DNA from: Methanocella conradii HZ254
GTDB lineage: Archaea; Halobacteriota; Methanocellia; Methanocellales; Methanocellaceae
NCBI RefSeq assembly: GCF_000251105.1
Contig: NC_017034.1
Span: 186,001-250,000, forward strand
Direction: 5' to 3'
DNA: 64,000 nucleotides
Part shown: positions 26,069-33,481 of the stretch, piece after piece
How positions within the stretch are numbered: position 1 is the first letter of the stretch
Layout: each line of letters begins with the position of its first letter
The notes under the pieces: model-generated
What the model was told of the DNA's origin: nothing
Databases searched by the model: none
The model's input: the letters and a program-made list of their open reading frames with translations, nothing else
Made by a program: the position numbers and the translations under genes

Positions 26069-26793
26069 AAGAGCGGTCCTGAGTTATAAAATGGGTCGTG
26101 GCGCCGGTCTTCAAGCTCCTTCTGGTGCACGGGGCAGAATTTAGTCGGCGGCCCGCCGCCGTAAAGCTTCCAGGACCTTTTTTCCAGATGCACCGACGCC
26201 ATTACACATTTCCTATCCTCGCAGTGCTCCAGTCCCAGCAGGTGGCCCGCCTCGTGGATGAGCACCGCCTCTTCGAGGCGCTCGCTATCCATGTAATTCT
26301 TAAGGATGACGAAAGAGTCAGCCCTATACGACATGCCCACCACCTTTTCGCTCTCGTTAGAGGATGGGCCCTGGGCGTTAACGTATATGATATAAATGGG
26401 AATGCTCCCGCCCAGCCAGCCCATCCGGCAGTGCCCGTACCGCTCTATGATGCCAGCCCCGATCACGCTCACGTTACCGTCGTCCACCCTGCCCTCTACC
26501 ACGCTTGCCGGAAGGTCCCCATACTTTTGGACCTCCACGCGCTTGCCAGTATAGTTTACCAGCATCTGCCTCAGGCCTTCCAGCGCCACATCGGAAGGGG
26601 CTGCATCTTGCTGATAATGCACCTCCAGCACGATTTCATCATAAGGGGAGCGCTCATACAAGTATAAAGGGGCGTATGCGCCGGTAGCCTTGACGACCTC
26701 ATGGTGGACGTACAGGGGAAACCCGACGAACGCGGCCGTCGTGGCTATGAGGAGAGCCGCCAGCATGGGCCAGAGGCTTTTTATGGAAACCAT
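25999..26793 (-). CDS. Membrane-anchored archaemetzincin-like zinc protease
   Basis: A 264-residue protein with an N-terminal membrane anchor (about residues 5-27) and an external domain with the zinc site HEAGHLLGLEHCEDRKCVM. This is the archaemetzincin pattern HExxHxxGx3Cx4CxM, including the Met-turn and two of the extra cysteines. The last CxxC of the family appears as CPVH. The Glu of HEAGH is the expected catalytic base. It probably cleaves or processes a protein at the cell surface. Its C-terminal 25-30 residues are encoded antisense to the tupC end (70-base overlap), which suggests that an ancestral stop was lost. Confidence 0.8.
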   Translation of the reverse strand: MVSIKSLWPMLAALLIATTAAFVGFPLYVHHEVVKATGAYAPLYLYERSPYDEIVLEVHYQQDAAPSDVALEGLRQMLVNYTGKRVEVQKYGDLPASVVEGRVDDGNVSVIGAGIIERYGHCRMGWLGGSIPIYIIYVNAQGPSSNESEKVVGMSYRADSFVILKNYMDSERLEEAVLIHEAGHLLGLEHCEDRKCVMASVHLEKRSWKLYGGGPPTKFCPVHQKELEDRRHDPFYNSGPLFQNTMSPLTKALVRASAGSSSIF

Positions 26794-26846
26794 TCACATT
26801 GGACTATGGCAATCGCACATATAATGCTTAGCGTTCGGGGTGCAAC

Positions 26847-29264
26847 TTGGAGCATATAGAAAGAGGCCTCACCGAAGCAGAGGCCAGGGGACGGCTGGCC
26901 ATCCACGGCCCAAACCTAATCGTAAAGCCCAGGGAGGTAAGCTTCCTGGGCATCGTGGCTGAAGAGATAACCGAGCCGATGATCCTCCTGCTATTATTCG
27001 TTGGCGCAGTGTACTCGCTCTGGGGCAAGCTCGAGGACGCCCTCACCATATTCGTCGTAATAATTTTGCTGGTCTTAGCCGAGGTGTGGAACGAGTACAG
27101 GGCGAAGAAGGCCATCGCATCTCTCGCCAAAATTGCTGCGCCTGTTGCAGGCGTGCTGCGCGATGGCGCCATTAAAGAGGTAAAGGCGGAGGAGGTGGTG
27201 CCGGGCGACGTCCTGGCGTTAAGCCAGGGAACCAGGGTGGCGGCCGACGCCAGGCTTCTCGTATCGTATAGCCTGCAGGTGGACGAGTCGGCGCTGACGG
27301 GCGAATCCTTCCCGGTCCTGAAAAAGGAGGGAGAAGAGGTGTACGCGGGCACCGTGGTAGTTTCCGGGGAGGGCCTGGCGGAGGCCGTGGCGACTGGAAG
27401 GGGCACGAGGCTTGGCAGGCTCTCTGCCGCGGCACGAGAGATAAAGCCGCCGAAGACCCCATTGCAGAAGGCCATGAAGTCGCTCGCGAAGGGCCTGGTA
27501 TTCGTCGCCCTGTTTTTTAGCTTCTTGATACCGTTTTTAGGGTACATTAGGGGCCAGCCGCTGAGGGAGATGGTATTGACCGGCCTGGCGCTGGCCTTCT
27601 CAATCATCCCCGAGGAGCTGCCGATCATTATTACAATGGTGCTCGGCCTTGGAGCATACCAGCTATCCAGGGAGGGCTTCCTGGTTAAAAAGCTGAAGGC
27701 GGCCGAGGTCCTCGGAGACGCGACCGTCATTCTCACCGACAAGACGGGCACCATCACGGAGAACAGGATGAGGGTGGTGTGGGCGTACCCTCCGGATAAG
27801 GAAAAAGAGGTTCTCAGTGCAGCGATGGCCTCTATGACCGGCCTTTCCCGATCGCCCACGGATATGGCGATAATGGAAAAGGCGAGGGATATGGGCATCC
27901 GCGCTGAAGGTGCGGTGCTAAGGGAGCGCAGCTTCGATGCCACTAAAAAGACCAGGGCGCTGATCAGGAGGCTGGATAGCGGCAATGAGCTCTTCGTGAC
28001 GGGCGCCCCCGAGAGGGTGCTAAAAAGCTCACTGGAGCCAAGGCCGGACATTGAGCGGGCAATGCTGGAGGAGGCGTCAAAGGGGCGCAGGGTGGTGGCG
28101 GTGGCCAGGAAGGCCGTGCTGGAGGGGCAGGAGGAAATGCCTTTCGACGAGCTGGAGAGGGACGTGGACGTAGCGGGCATAGTGGCCATAGAGGACCCGC
28201 CGCGCAATGGCGTAAAAGAGACCATAAAGAGGGCCAGGGATGCCGGGGTGCGGACCATCATGGTGACGGGTGACCATCCACTTACTGCTGCTTACATCGC
28301 CGGGGAGGTGGGCATACCAGGCGAAAGGGTGATAACGGGCGCCGAACTGGCCAGTATGTCCGACGATGGCCTGCGCAGGGAGGTGGAGCGGGTCTCGGTC
28401 TTCGCCAGGGTGACGCCTGAGGACAAGTACCGTCTTGTAAAGGCGATGCGGGAGAACGGGGAGGTCGTGGCGGTCACAGGCGACGGGATAAACGACACGC
28501 TGGCCCTGAAGGCGGCGGACATCGGGATCGCCATGGGCATAAGGGGCACTGACGTGGCCAGGGAGGCCGCAGACGTGGTGCTCGCCGACGATAATTTCGT
28601 CACGATCGGGCACGGCATCTTCCAGGGCAGGAAGTTTTTCGATAACCTGAAAAAGGGCCTCAAATATTATTTATCGGTCAAGACGGCGCTTATCCTCGTA
28701 TTCCTGGTGCCGGTACTGCTGGGCTTGCCCCTCCCTCTGGCGCCCATCCAGATCATCCTTTTAGAGCTATTCATGGACCTGGCGGCCTCCGCGGGGTTCG
28801 TGGCGGAGCCGGCAGAGCGCTCGATATACGAGCCTATAACAAAGAAAAAATTATTCGATAGGGGCATGCTAGCTGGCATCGGCCTGTCCGGCCTAAGCCT
28901 GTTCGCCGCCGTGTTCGGGCCCTACTATTACGCCTTATCGAGGGGCCTCCCCCTGGAAGGGGCGCGGACCTTCGCCTTCACCGCATGGATAATGGGGCAC
29001 ATCTTCCTGGCATTCGTGTCCCGCTCGGAGCGGGAGCCGCTCATATCCCTCGGCCCTTTCACGAATGTGGCGATGGACGTGTGGGCGGCAGCGGCGTTCG
29101 CCTTCCTGTTCCTCATCCTGGCCACCCCTCTGGGCGCCCTGGTAAAGGCAACGCCCCTCACCGCATCACAAATATTTCTCATCGCGTGCATAGCCCTTGT
29201 GGCGACGCTCTGGCAAGAAGCCATTAAAATGCTAAAAAACATACCCAAAACAGAGAAAGCGTAG
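26847..29264 (+). CDS. P-type cation-transporting ATPase (second copy)
   Basis: An 805-residue P-type ATPase with an N-terminal cation ATPase domain (RGLTEAEARGRLAIHGPN), the actuator motif LTGESFPV, PEELP in helix 4, the phosphorylated Asp298 in DKTGTITENR, VTGAPER in the nucleotide domain, MVTGDHPLTA and TGDGINDTLAL. It begins at TTG 26847; no ATG or GTG suits the family start. In the hinge motif the usual Ala after Asp-Asn is replaced (NDTLAL rather than NDAPAL). The ion is undecided; the PEEL(P) motif allows Ca2+, Mn2+ or a monovalent ion. The pump is related to but clearly diverged from the one at 17763, and the leuA gene follows. Confidence 0.9.
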   Translation: MEHIERGLTEAEARGRLAIHGPNLIVKPREVSFLGIVAEEITEPMILLLLFVGAVYSLWGKLEDALTIFVVIILLVLAEVWNEYRAKKAIASLAKIAAPVAGVLRDGAIKEVKAEEVVPGDVLALSQGTRVAADARLLVSYSLQVDESALTGESFPVLKKEGEEVYAGTVVVSGEGLAEAVATGRGTRLGRLSAAAREIKPPKTPLQKAMKSLAKGLVFVALFFSFLIPFLGYIRGQPLREMVLTGLALAFSIIPEELPIIITMVLGLGAYQLSREGFLVKKLKAAEVLGDATVILTDKTGTITENRMRVVWAYPPDKEKEVLSAAMASMTGLSRSPTDMAIMEKARDMGIRAEGAVLRERSFDATKKTRALIRRLDSGNELFVTGAPERVLKSSLEPRPDIERAMLEEASKGRRVVAVARKAVLEGQEEMPFDELERDVDVAGIVAIEDPPRNGVKETIKRARDAGVRTIMVTGDHPLTAAYIAGEVGIPGERVITGAELASMSDDGLRREVERVSVFARVTPEDKYRLVKAMRENGEVVAVTGDGINDTLALKAADIGIAMGIRGTDVAREAADVVLADDNFVTIGHGIFQGRKFFDNLKKGLKYYLSVKTALILVFLVPVLLGLPLPLAPIQIILLELFMDLAASAGFVAEPAERSIYEPITKKKLFDRGMLAGIGLSGLSLFAAVFGPYYYALSRGLPLEGARTFAFTAWIMGHIFLAFVSRSEREPLISLGPFTNVAMDVWAAAAFAFLFLILATPLGALVKATPLTASQIFLIACIALVATLWQEAIKMLKNIPKTEKA

Positions 29265-29342
29265 GAACTTGGATTTTTTAAAATTTTAGTAGCAACAGTT
29301 TGGGGGGTATATAGCTTGCGACTTCAACACCAAGTTCCTACG
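29260..29342. repeat. 83-bp segment bounded by 13-bp perfect inverted repeats
   Basis: CGTAGGAACTTGG (29260-29272) and CCAAGTTCCTACG (29330-29342) are exact inverted repeats around a 57-base A/T-rich core with TTTTTTA, a GGGGGG run and GTATATAGC. The left arm overlaps the stop codon of the ATPase gene. It could be a MITE-like remnant or a long-stem leader/terminator structure ahead of leuA. Confidence 0.5.
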
Positions 29343-29363
29343 TTACTATTTGTTTGCGCAATT

Positions 29364-29375
29364 GGTATATATACT
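29364..29375 (+). promoter_or_regulatory. TATA-type promoter for leuA
   Basis: GGTATATATACT is a strong TATA element. It implies a transcription start near 29398, between the inverted-repeat element and the leuA coding frame. A second A/T box (TTTCTTATAG, about 29405-29414) would place a start close to the ATG at 29445. Confidence 0.5.
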
Positions 29376-29415
29376 TACTCTTGCCCATCTCGACCAATCC
29401 AAAATTTCTTATAGT

Positions 29416-30978
29416 TTGAGGCGTACCAGATATTGTGATTTCACATGGGGAATCGTTTTTTACTCTGTAGAGATACCGAATAAGACCATAGAGATTTTTG
29501 ATACGACTCTCCGCGATGGGGAGCAAACGCCCGGCGTGTCTTTCACGCACGAAAAGAAACTCGAGATCGCCCGCCAGCTCGACAGGCTTGGCGTGAACAT
29601 AATCGAGGCAGGTTTTCCGATTTCATCGGCAGGCGAGAAGGAAGCCGTAAAGGACATCTCTCGCCTGGGATTGAATTGTATCGTATGCGGCCTGGCCAGA
29701 GTTGTCAAGGCCGACATAGACGCCTGCCTGGACGCGGACGTGGGCATGGTCCACACCTTCGTCTCCACCTCTGACATCCAGAGGGAGCACACGATTAAGA
29801 AGTCGAGGGAAGAGGTGGTGGCCATGGCTGTAGAGGCCGTAGAATACATCAAGAGGCATGGCCTGCCCTGCCTGTTCTCCGCCATGGACGCCACGAGGAC
29901 CGACGTGGACTACCTCATCAAGGTCTTTAAGGCTGCCGAGGATGCGGGCGCTGACATCCTGAACATCCCCGACACCGTGGGCGTGGCGTCTCCCGTATCC
30001 ATGAAGGGCTTGACGGCGGAGGTCTATAAGAACGTGAGGGTACCAATAGCAGTGCACTGCCACAACGACTTCGGGCTGGCGGTGGCCAACAGCCTGGCCG
30101 CGGTGGAGGCCGGGGCGAAGCAGGTTCAGGTCACGATGAACAGCCTGGGGGAGAGGGCGGGCAACGCGGACCTGGCTCAGGTCGTCATGAGCCTTCATTC
30201 TATATATGGCGTCAGGACGACGATAAGGACGAGGCATCTTGTGGAGACCGCGAGGGTCATAGAGCGGTTCTCGGGCATCCCCATCTCGCCCACCCAGCCG
30301 GTGGTGGGGGCTAACGCCTTCTCGCACGAGTCGGGGATACACAGCCACGGCGTCATAGAGGAGAGCAAGACCTTCGAGCCTGGCATCATGACGCCCGAGA
30401 TGGTGGGCCACCAGCGCAGGCTCGTGCTGGGCAAGCACACGGGGAAGCACGCCGTGAAGAAGATCCTCAACGATTCCGGCCTTGAGCCGACGGAGGCGGA
30501 GCTTAACGCCATACTGGAGAGGGTGAAGGCCCTCGGGGACAAGGGCAAGAAGGTCACCGACGTTGACCTTTATGCGATCACCGAGGCAGTCATGGGGGAG
30601 GTTGCCCACGCAGAGAAGCGCATAGTCCTGGACGAGCTTTCGGTGATGACGGGCAACATGGTGACCCCTACGGCAACAGTGAGGCTGACGGTGGATGGCA
30701 AACAGTACGTGGGGGCCATGACGGGGGTGGGCCCCGTCGACGCCGCCCTCAAGGCCGTGGAGAGCCTGGTGAATGGCCCGAACAGGATGCGCCTGCGGGA
30801 GTTCAGGATGGAGGCGATAACGGGCGGCTCCGACGCGCTGGCGGAGGTCATGGTCGGCGTCGAGGACGACAAAGGCCACATGGTCACGGCGAGGGCGGCC
30901 CGGGAGGACATCGTGAGGGCTTCCGTCGAGGCCCTGGTAAATGCCATGAACCGCCTTTCCACAATATCGAAAAAATGA
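29416..30978 (+). CDS. leuA: 2-Isopropylmalate synthase (LeuA)
   Basis: A LeuA enzyme of about 510-520 residues that condenses acetyl-CoA and 2-oxoisovalerate for leucine synthesis. Motifs include IFDTTLRDGEQTPGVSF, VIEAGFPISS-like IIEAGFPISS, HTFVSTSDIQ, the metal site HCHNDFG, the ESGIHSHG region and a C-terminal allosteric domain. These match methanogen LeuA rather than CimA. TTG 29416 is in frame but gives an N-terminus unlike the family. The ATG at 29445 is one frame off and would join at the T6 run 29456-29461 (see separate entry). The gene is monocistronic, with its own promoter and a terminator-like hairpin after it. Confidence 0.88.
   Translation: MRRTRYCDFTWGIVFYSVEIPNKTIEIFDTTLRDGEQTPGVSFTHEKKLEIARQLDRLGVNIIEAGFPISSAGEKEAVKDISRLGLNCIVCGLARVVKADIDACLDADVGMVHTFVSTSDIQREHTIKKSREEVVAMAVEAVEYIKRHGLPCLFSAMDATRTDVDYLIKVFKAAEDAGADILNIPDTVGVASPVSMKGLTAEVYKNVRVPIAVHCHNDFGLAVANSLAAVEAGAKQVQVTMNSLGERAGNADLAQVVMSLHSIYGVRTTIRTRHLVETARVIERFSGIPISPTQPVVGANAFSHESGIHSHGVIEESKTFEPGIMTPEMVGHQRRLVLGKHTGKHAVKKILNDSGLEPTEAELNAILERVKALGDKGKKVTDVDLYAITEAVMGEVAHAEKRIVLDELSVMTGNMVTPTATVRLTVDGKQYVGAMTGVGPVDAALKAVESLVNGPNRMRLREFRMEAITGGSDALAEVMVGVEDDKGHMVTARAAREDIVRASVEALVNAMNRLSTISKK
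29445..29483 (+). other. Short open frame overlapping the leuA N-terminus (+1 relative)
   Basis: ATG 29445 opens a 12-codon frame (M-G-N-R-F-L-L-C-R-D-T-E) ending at TAA 29481. One base fewer in the T6 run 29456-29461 would fuse M-G-N-R-F to Y-S-V-E-I-P-N-K-T-I-E-I-F-D, a natural LeuA beginning. The same arrangement is seen at cimA. Confidence 0.5.
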
Positions 30979-30981
30979 TTG

Positions 30982-31006
30982 GGGTTTATGCCCCCATTTT
31001 TCTCAA
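30982..31006 (+). terminator. Hairpin plus T-run after leuA
   Basis: GGGG, then TTTATG, then CCCC, followed by ATTTTT, lies within 30 bases of the leuA stop (about 30982-31002). The short G/C stem with a T run is consistent with a terminator. Confidence 0.4.
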
Positions 31007-31046
31007 GAGGAGAAGGTATTTTAACTAATGGGCTATAAAGGAAAAA

Positions 31047-31078
31047 TATGGCATCCATTAAATCGCCAGGATGCCATA
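31047..31078. promoter_or_regulatory. 10-bp inverted repeat upstream of the NYN gene promoter
   Basis: TATGGCATCC (31047-31056) and GGATGCCATA (31069-31078) are exact inverted repeats with a 12-base spacer. The right arm abuts AATTATAAAAGC (about 31078-31089), a TATA-like box about 115 bases before the NYN start codon. It is a candidate operator. Confidence 0.45.
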
Positions 31079-31202
31079 ATTATAAAAGCTAGTAGCACTC
31101 CGATTGCCCTTTGGCCAATCCGTGCATAATTTCAGACAGTATTATATCCACGAAGACAGAACAGTGAATAATTATATCAATTATATATATGGAGTAGACA
31201 TA

Positions 31203-31766
31203 ATGCCACCTATAAAGAATACTATCATATCGCCGATTAAAAACCCGTTCAAGCTGGACAAGATACCGTTTTTTAGGGAGAGGAGCAAGGAGAGGAAGAA
31301 TATAGCCCTTCTTGTGGACGGCCCTAACATGCTCCGCAAGGAGTTCCAGATCGACCTAGAGGTGGTCCGGGATATCCTGAAGCGCTATGGGGACATCAAG
31401 GTTGGCAAGGTTTTTCTAAACCAGTATGCCTCGGATAAGCTTGTGGAAGCCATCGAGAACCAGGGCTTCGAGCCCATCATCGGCTCCGGGGACGTCGATG
31501 TGCGGCTTGCCGTCGACGCCATAGAGCTGGTTTTCAGCCCAAACATCGATACCATTGCCATCGTGACCCGGGACGCGGACTTCAAGCCAGTGCTGGCGAA
31601 GGCTAACGCGCACGGCAAGGAGACGATAGTGTTCGGCGCGGAGCCTGGCCTGTCGATAGCGCTGAAGAACGTGGCCGACTTCGTCATCGTGTTCGACGGG
31701 AACGAGTGGCACGAGGTCACTAAGGACAGTGACCGGGAGATCGAGGCGGAGCCTGTGCAGCAGTGA
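31203..31766 (+). CDS. NYN/LabA-type ribonuclease-like protein (TIGR00288-like)
   Basis: A 187-residue protein with an NYN (PIN-like) domain: NIALLVDGPNML near residue 37, conserved acidic residues in GSGDVDVRLAVDA, and TIAIVTRDADFKPVL. These Asp residues form the expected metal-dependent nuclease site of the family. Archaeal members are uncharacterised, but an RNase or RNA-binding role fits. The start at 31203 is chosen over an upstream in-frame start because the upstream 33 residues look non-coding and overlap the promoter. Its end overlaps the convergent DHH gene by 47 bases. Confidence 0.82.
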   Translation: MPPIKNTIISPIKNPFKLDKIPFFRERSKERKNIALLVDGPNMLRKEFQIDLEVVRDILKRYGDIKVGKVFLNQYASDKLVEAIENQGFEPIIGSGDVDVRLAVDAIELVFSPNIDTIAIVTRDADFKPVLAKANAHGKETIVFGAEPGLSIALKNVADFVIVFDGNEWHEVTKDSDREIEAEPVQQ

Positions 31767-32691
31767 GGCGCCTAACCGCAGCCTCGACGCACGCCTTTAA
31801 TACTTTGTAGATGTCGACGGGGCATTTGATGACCAGGCCTGCGGCAGCCGTGTGGCCCCCGCCGCTGCCCCCATACGTTTTTCCAATCTCATTTAAAAGC
31901 GCTGCCAGGTCCAGCTCCACCCCCCGCCTGACCCGGCCAGATATCCGCACTTCCCCGTCGAGCTCCGATCCTACGAAGGCCACGTCAGCCCCAAGCCCCA
32001 CCAGGGAAGCGGCGGCCTGGGCGCCGAACGAGCTGACCTTCGAGGTGACGAGCAAATAGTCGCCCTCCCTGGTGAGGGACAGCCTCGACGCGGCCTTGAG
32101 CATGGCTATCCTCGACGAGATGTCCGCTGGCGCCTGGGCCAGGAAGTCCATCACAGAGGAGAGCTCGATGCACCCGTCCCTGAGAATTCTCGCCACCGCC
32201 TCGAACGTGCCGGGCTGAGCGTACCGGAAGTGCCCGGTGTCAGTCAATATGGCGAGAAGCAGGGCGAACGCCACCTCTGCATCAACATGGGCGCCATTTT
32301 TCTCGTAGACGCCGAAGACAAGCTCGGCCGTCGACGACGCCCTTCTCGTGAAAGAGAACAGGCACGCGCCTACCAGGTCGCCCGGCTCATGGTGGTCGAT
32401 GACCGCACACCTCTCCAGCCTCTCATAGCCAGCCTGTACCATGCTGGAGGCGTCCACGACGACCGTAAGGCCATATTTCGACGGGTCGGGCCTTATTGCC
32501 ACGCTGACGCTTAGCCGCTCGGCGAGCGCCTCCGCGATCGCGCTAAGGCCGTCCTCAACTCCTACAGTGCCCCCGAACAGGCGCATCAGGGCGTAGGCGC
32601 TTCCAAAAGAGTCGGCGTCGGCGTTCTTGTGGCACAGAAACAACACGTTATCATATTGCCTTACTCGGCCGTAGAACTCGTTCTCGTCCAT
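31720..32691 (-). CDS. DHH-family phosphoesterase (RecJ/NrnA-like)
   Basis: A 323-residue DHH protein. The N-terminal domain has FLCHKNADADSFGSAYAL (metal-binding Asp residues) and the signature VIDHHEPGD near residue 108; the DHHA1 domain ends in GGSGGGHTAAAG. The family hydrolyses phosphodiester or phosphoanhydride bonds in nanoRNAs, cyclic dinucleotides or single-stranded DNA. It starts at the base next to the stop of the upstream HisA-like gene, so the two form one operon. The C-terminal end overlaps the NYN gene on the other strand. Confidence 0.87.
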   Translation of the reverse strand: MDENEFYGRVRQYDNVLFLCHKNADADSFGSAYALMRLFGGTVGVEDGLSAIAEALAERLSVSVAIRPDPSKYGLTVVVDASSMVQAGYERLERCAVIDHHEPGDLVGACLFSFTRRASSTAELVFGVYEKNGAHVDAEVAFALLLAILTDTGHFRYAQPGTFEAVARILRDGCIELSSVMDFLAQAPADISSRIAMLKAASRLSLTREGDYLLVTSKVSSFGAQAAASLVGLGADVAFVGSELDGEVRISGRVRRGVELDLAALLNEIGKTYGGSGGGHTAAAGLVIKCPVDIYKVLKACVEAAVRRLTAAQAPPRSPGHCP

Positions 32692-33381
32692 TCAAGCCCT
32701 CAGCACGCTCAGCGGTATCCTTCCGTCATGAATCGCCGACGCAACTATGGCGCCGGACGCCCCACACCTTTCCAGTAGCTCAAGGTCGCTGGCATCTTTC
32801 ACCCCGCCTCCCACTATGATGCGGTGCCTGGAGGCGGATGCTGCCGATGCCACAAGGCTCGCATCGACGCCCTCGCCCGTTCCCACCCTCGCCACGTCTA
32901 ATAGAATTACTGCGGCAAGCTCCATTCCGTTGAGCAGCCCTATGACCTCAAGAGGCGATAAATTCAAGGAAGGGTCCCTGCACATCGTCCTCCCGTGCCT
33001 CATATCAAGGCTTATGATGGTCCGGCTCCCCTGGCACTGCTCTATGGCGCTCAACGTGGCAGTCTCGGTGCCGATTATGACCGACCCTGCCGCCTCCATG
33101 GCCTCCTTGAAATCGAGGGGACTCGATATGCCCGCATCGACCATGGTACGCGTCATGCCCGACAGCCTTTTAATGACCTCAAGGTTATCTCCAGCCCCGG
33201 TAATCCGGTCGAGGTCGGCTATGTAGGCCTCGGACGGCCTGAGCCTGCGGATCACTTCAACGGGGTCCGAGGTGTGCACGATACGGCTCGACTCGGCGAT
33301 GGGGCGATACTTATCCCTTTCCCCTCTTACCCCTCTCACCACGATGCCGCCCTTCAGGTCGCAGGCCAGTATGCAGCGCAT
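32692..33381 (-). CDS. HisA/HisF-related TIM-barrel protein (COG1411-like)
   Basis: A 229-residue barrel protein related to ProFAR isomerase HisA. It has ILACDLKGGIVVRGVRGERDKY with the HisA-type first Asp, MVDAGISSP, VIIGTETA, ISLDMRHG and GGGVKDASDL near the C-terminus (phosphate-binding loops). It is shorter and more divergent than true HisA. Members occur in methanogens and in C1-metabolising bacteria that use tetrahydromethanopterin; their reaction is not established. The DHH phosphoesterase gene follows with no gap, which suggests a shared phosphate-containing substrate or pathway. Confidence 0.78.
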   Translation of the reverse strand: MRCILACDLKGGIVVRGVRGERDKYRPIAESSRIVHTSDPVEVIRRLRPSEAYIADLDRITGAGDNLEVIKRLSGMTRTMVDAGISSPLDFKEAMEAAGSVIIGTETATLSAIEQCQGSRTIISLDMRHGRTMCRDPSLNLSPLEVIGLLNGMELAAVILLDVARVGTGEGVDASLVASAASASRHRIIVGGGVKDASDLELLERCGASGAIVASAIHDGRIPLSVLRA

Positions 33382-33481
33382 ACCCGTTACATATCGCTCA
33401 ATTTATTTAGACCTTAGCGTGGGGCAGCCCCGTCGCTCATAAAAATATGTCCTTTTATATATATTGATGTTTCAGTAGAGA

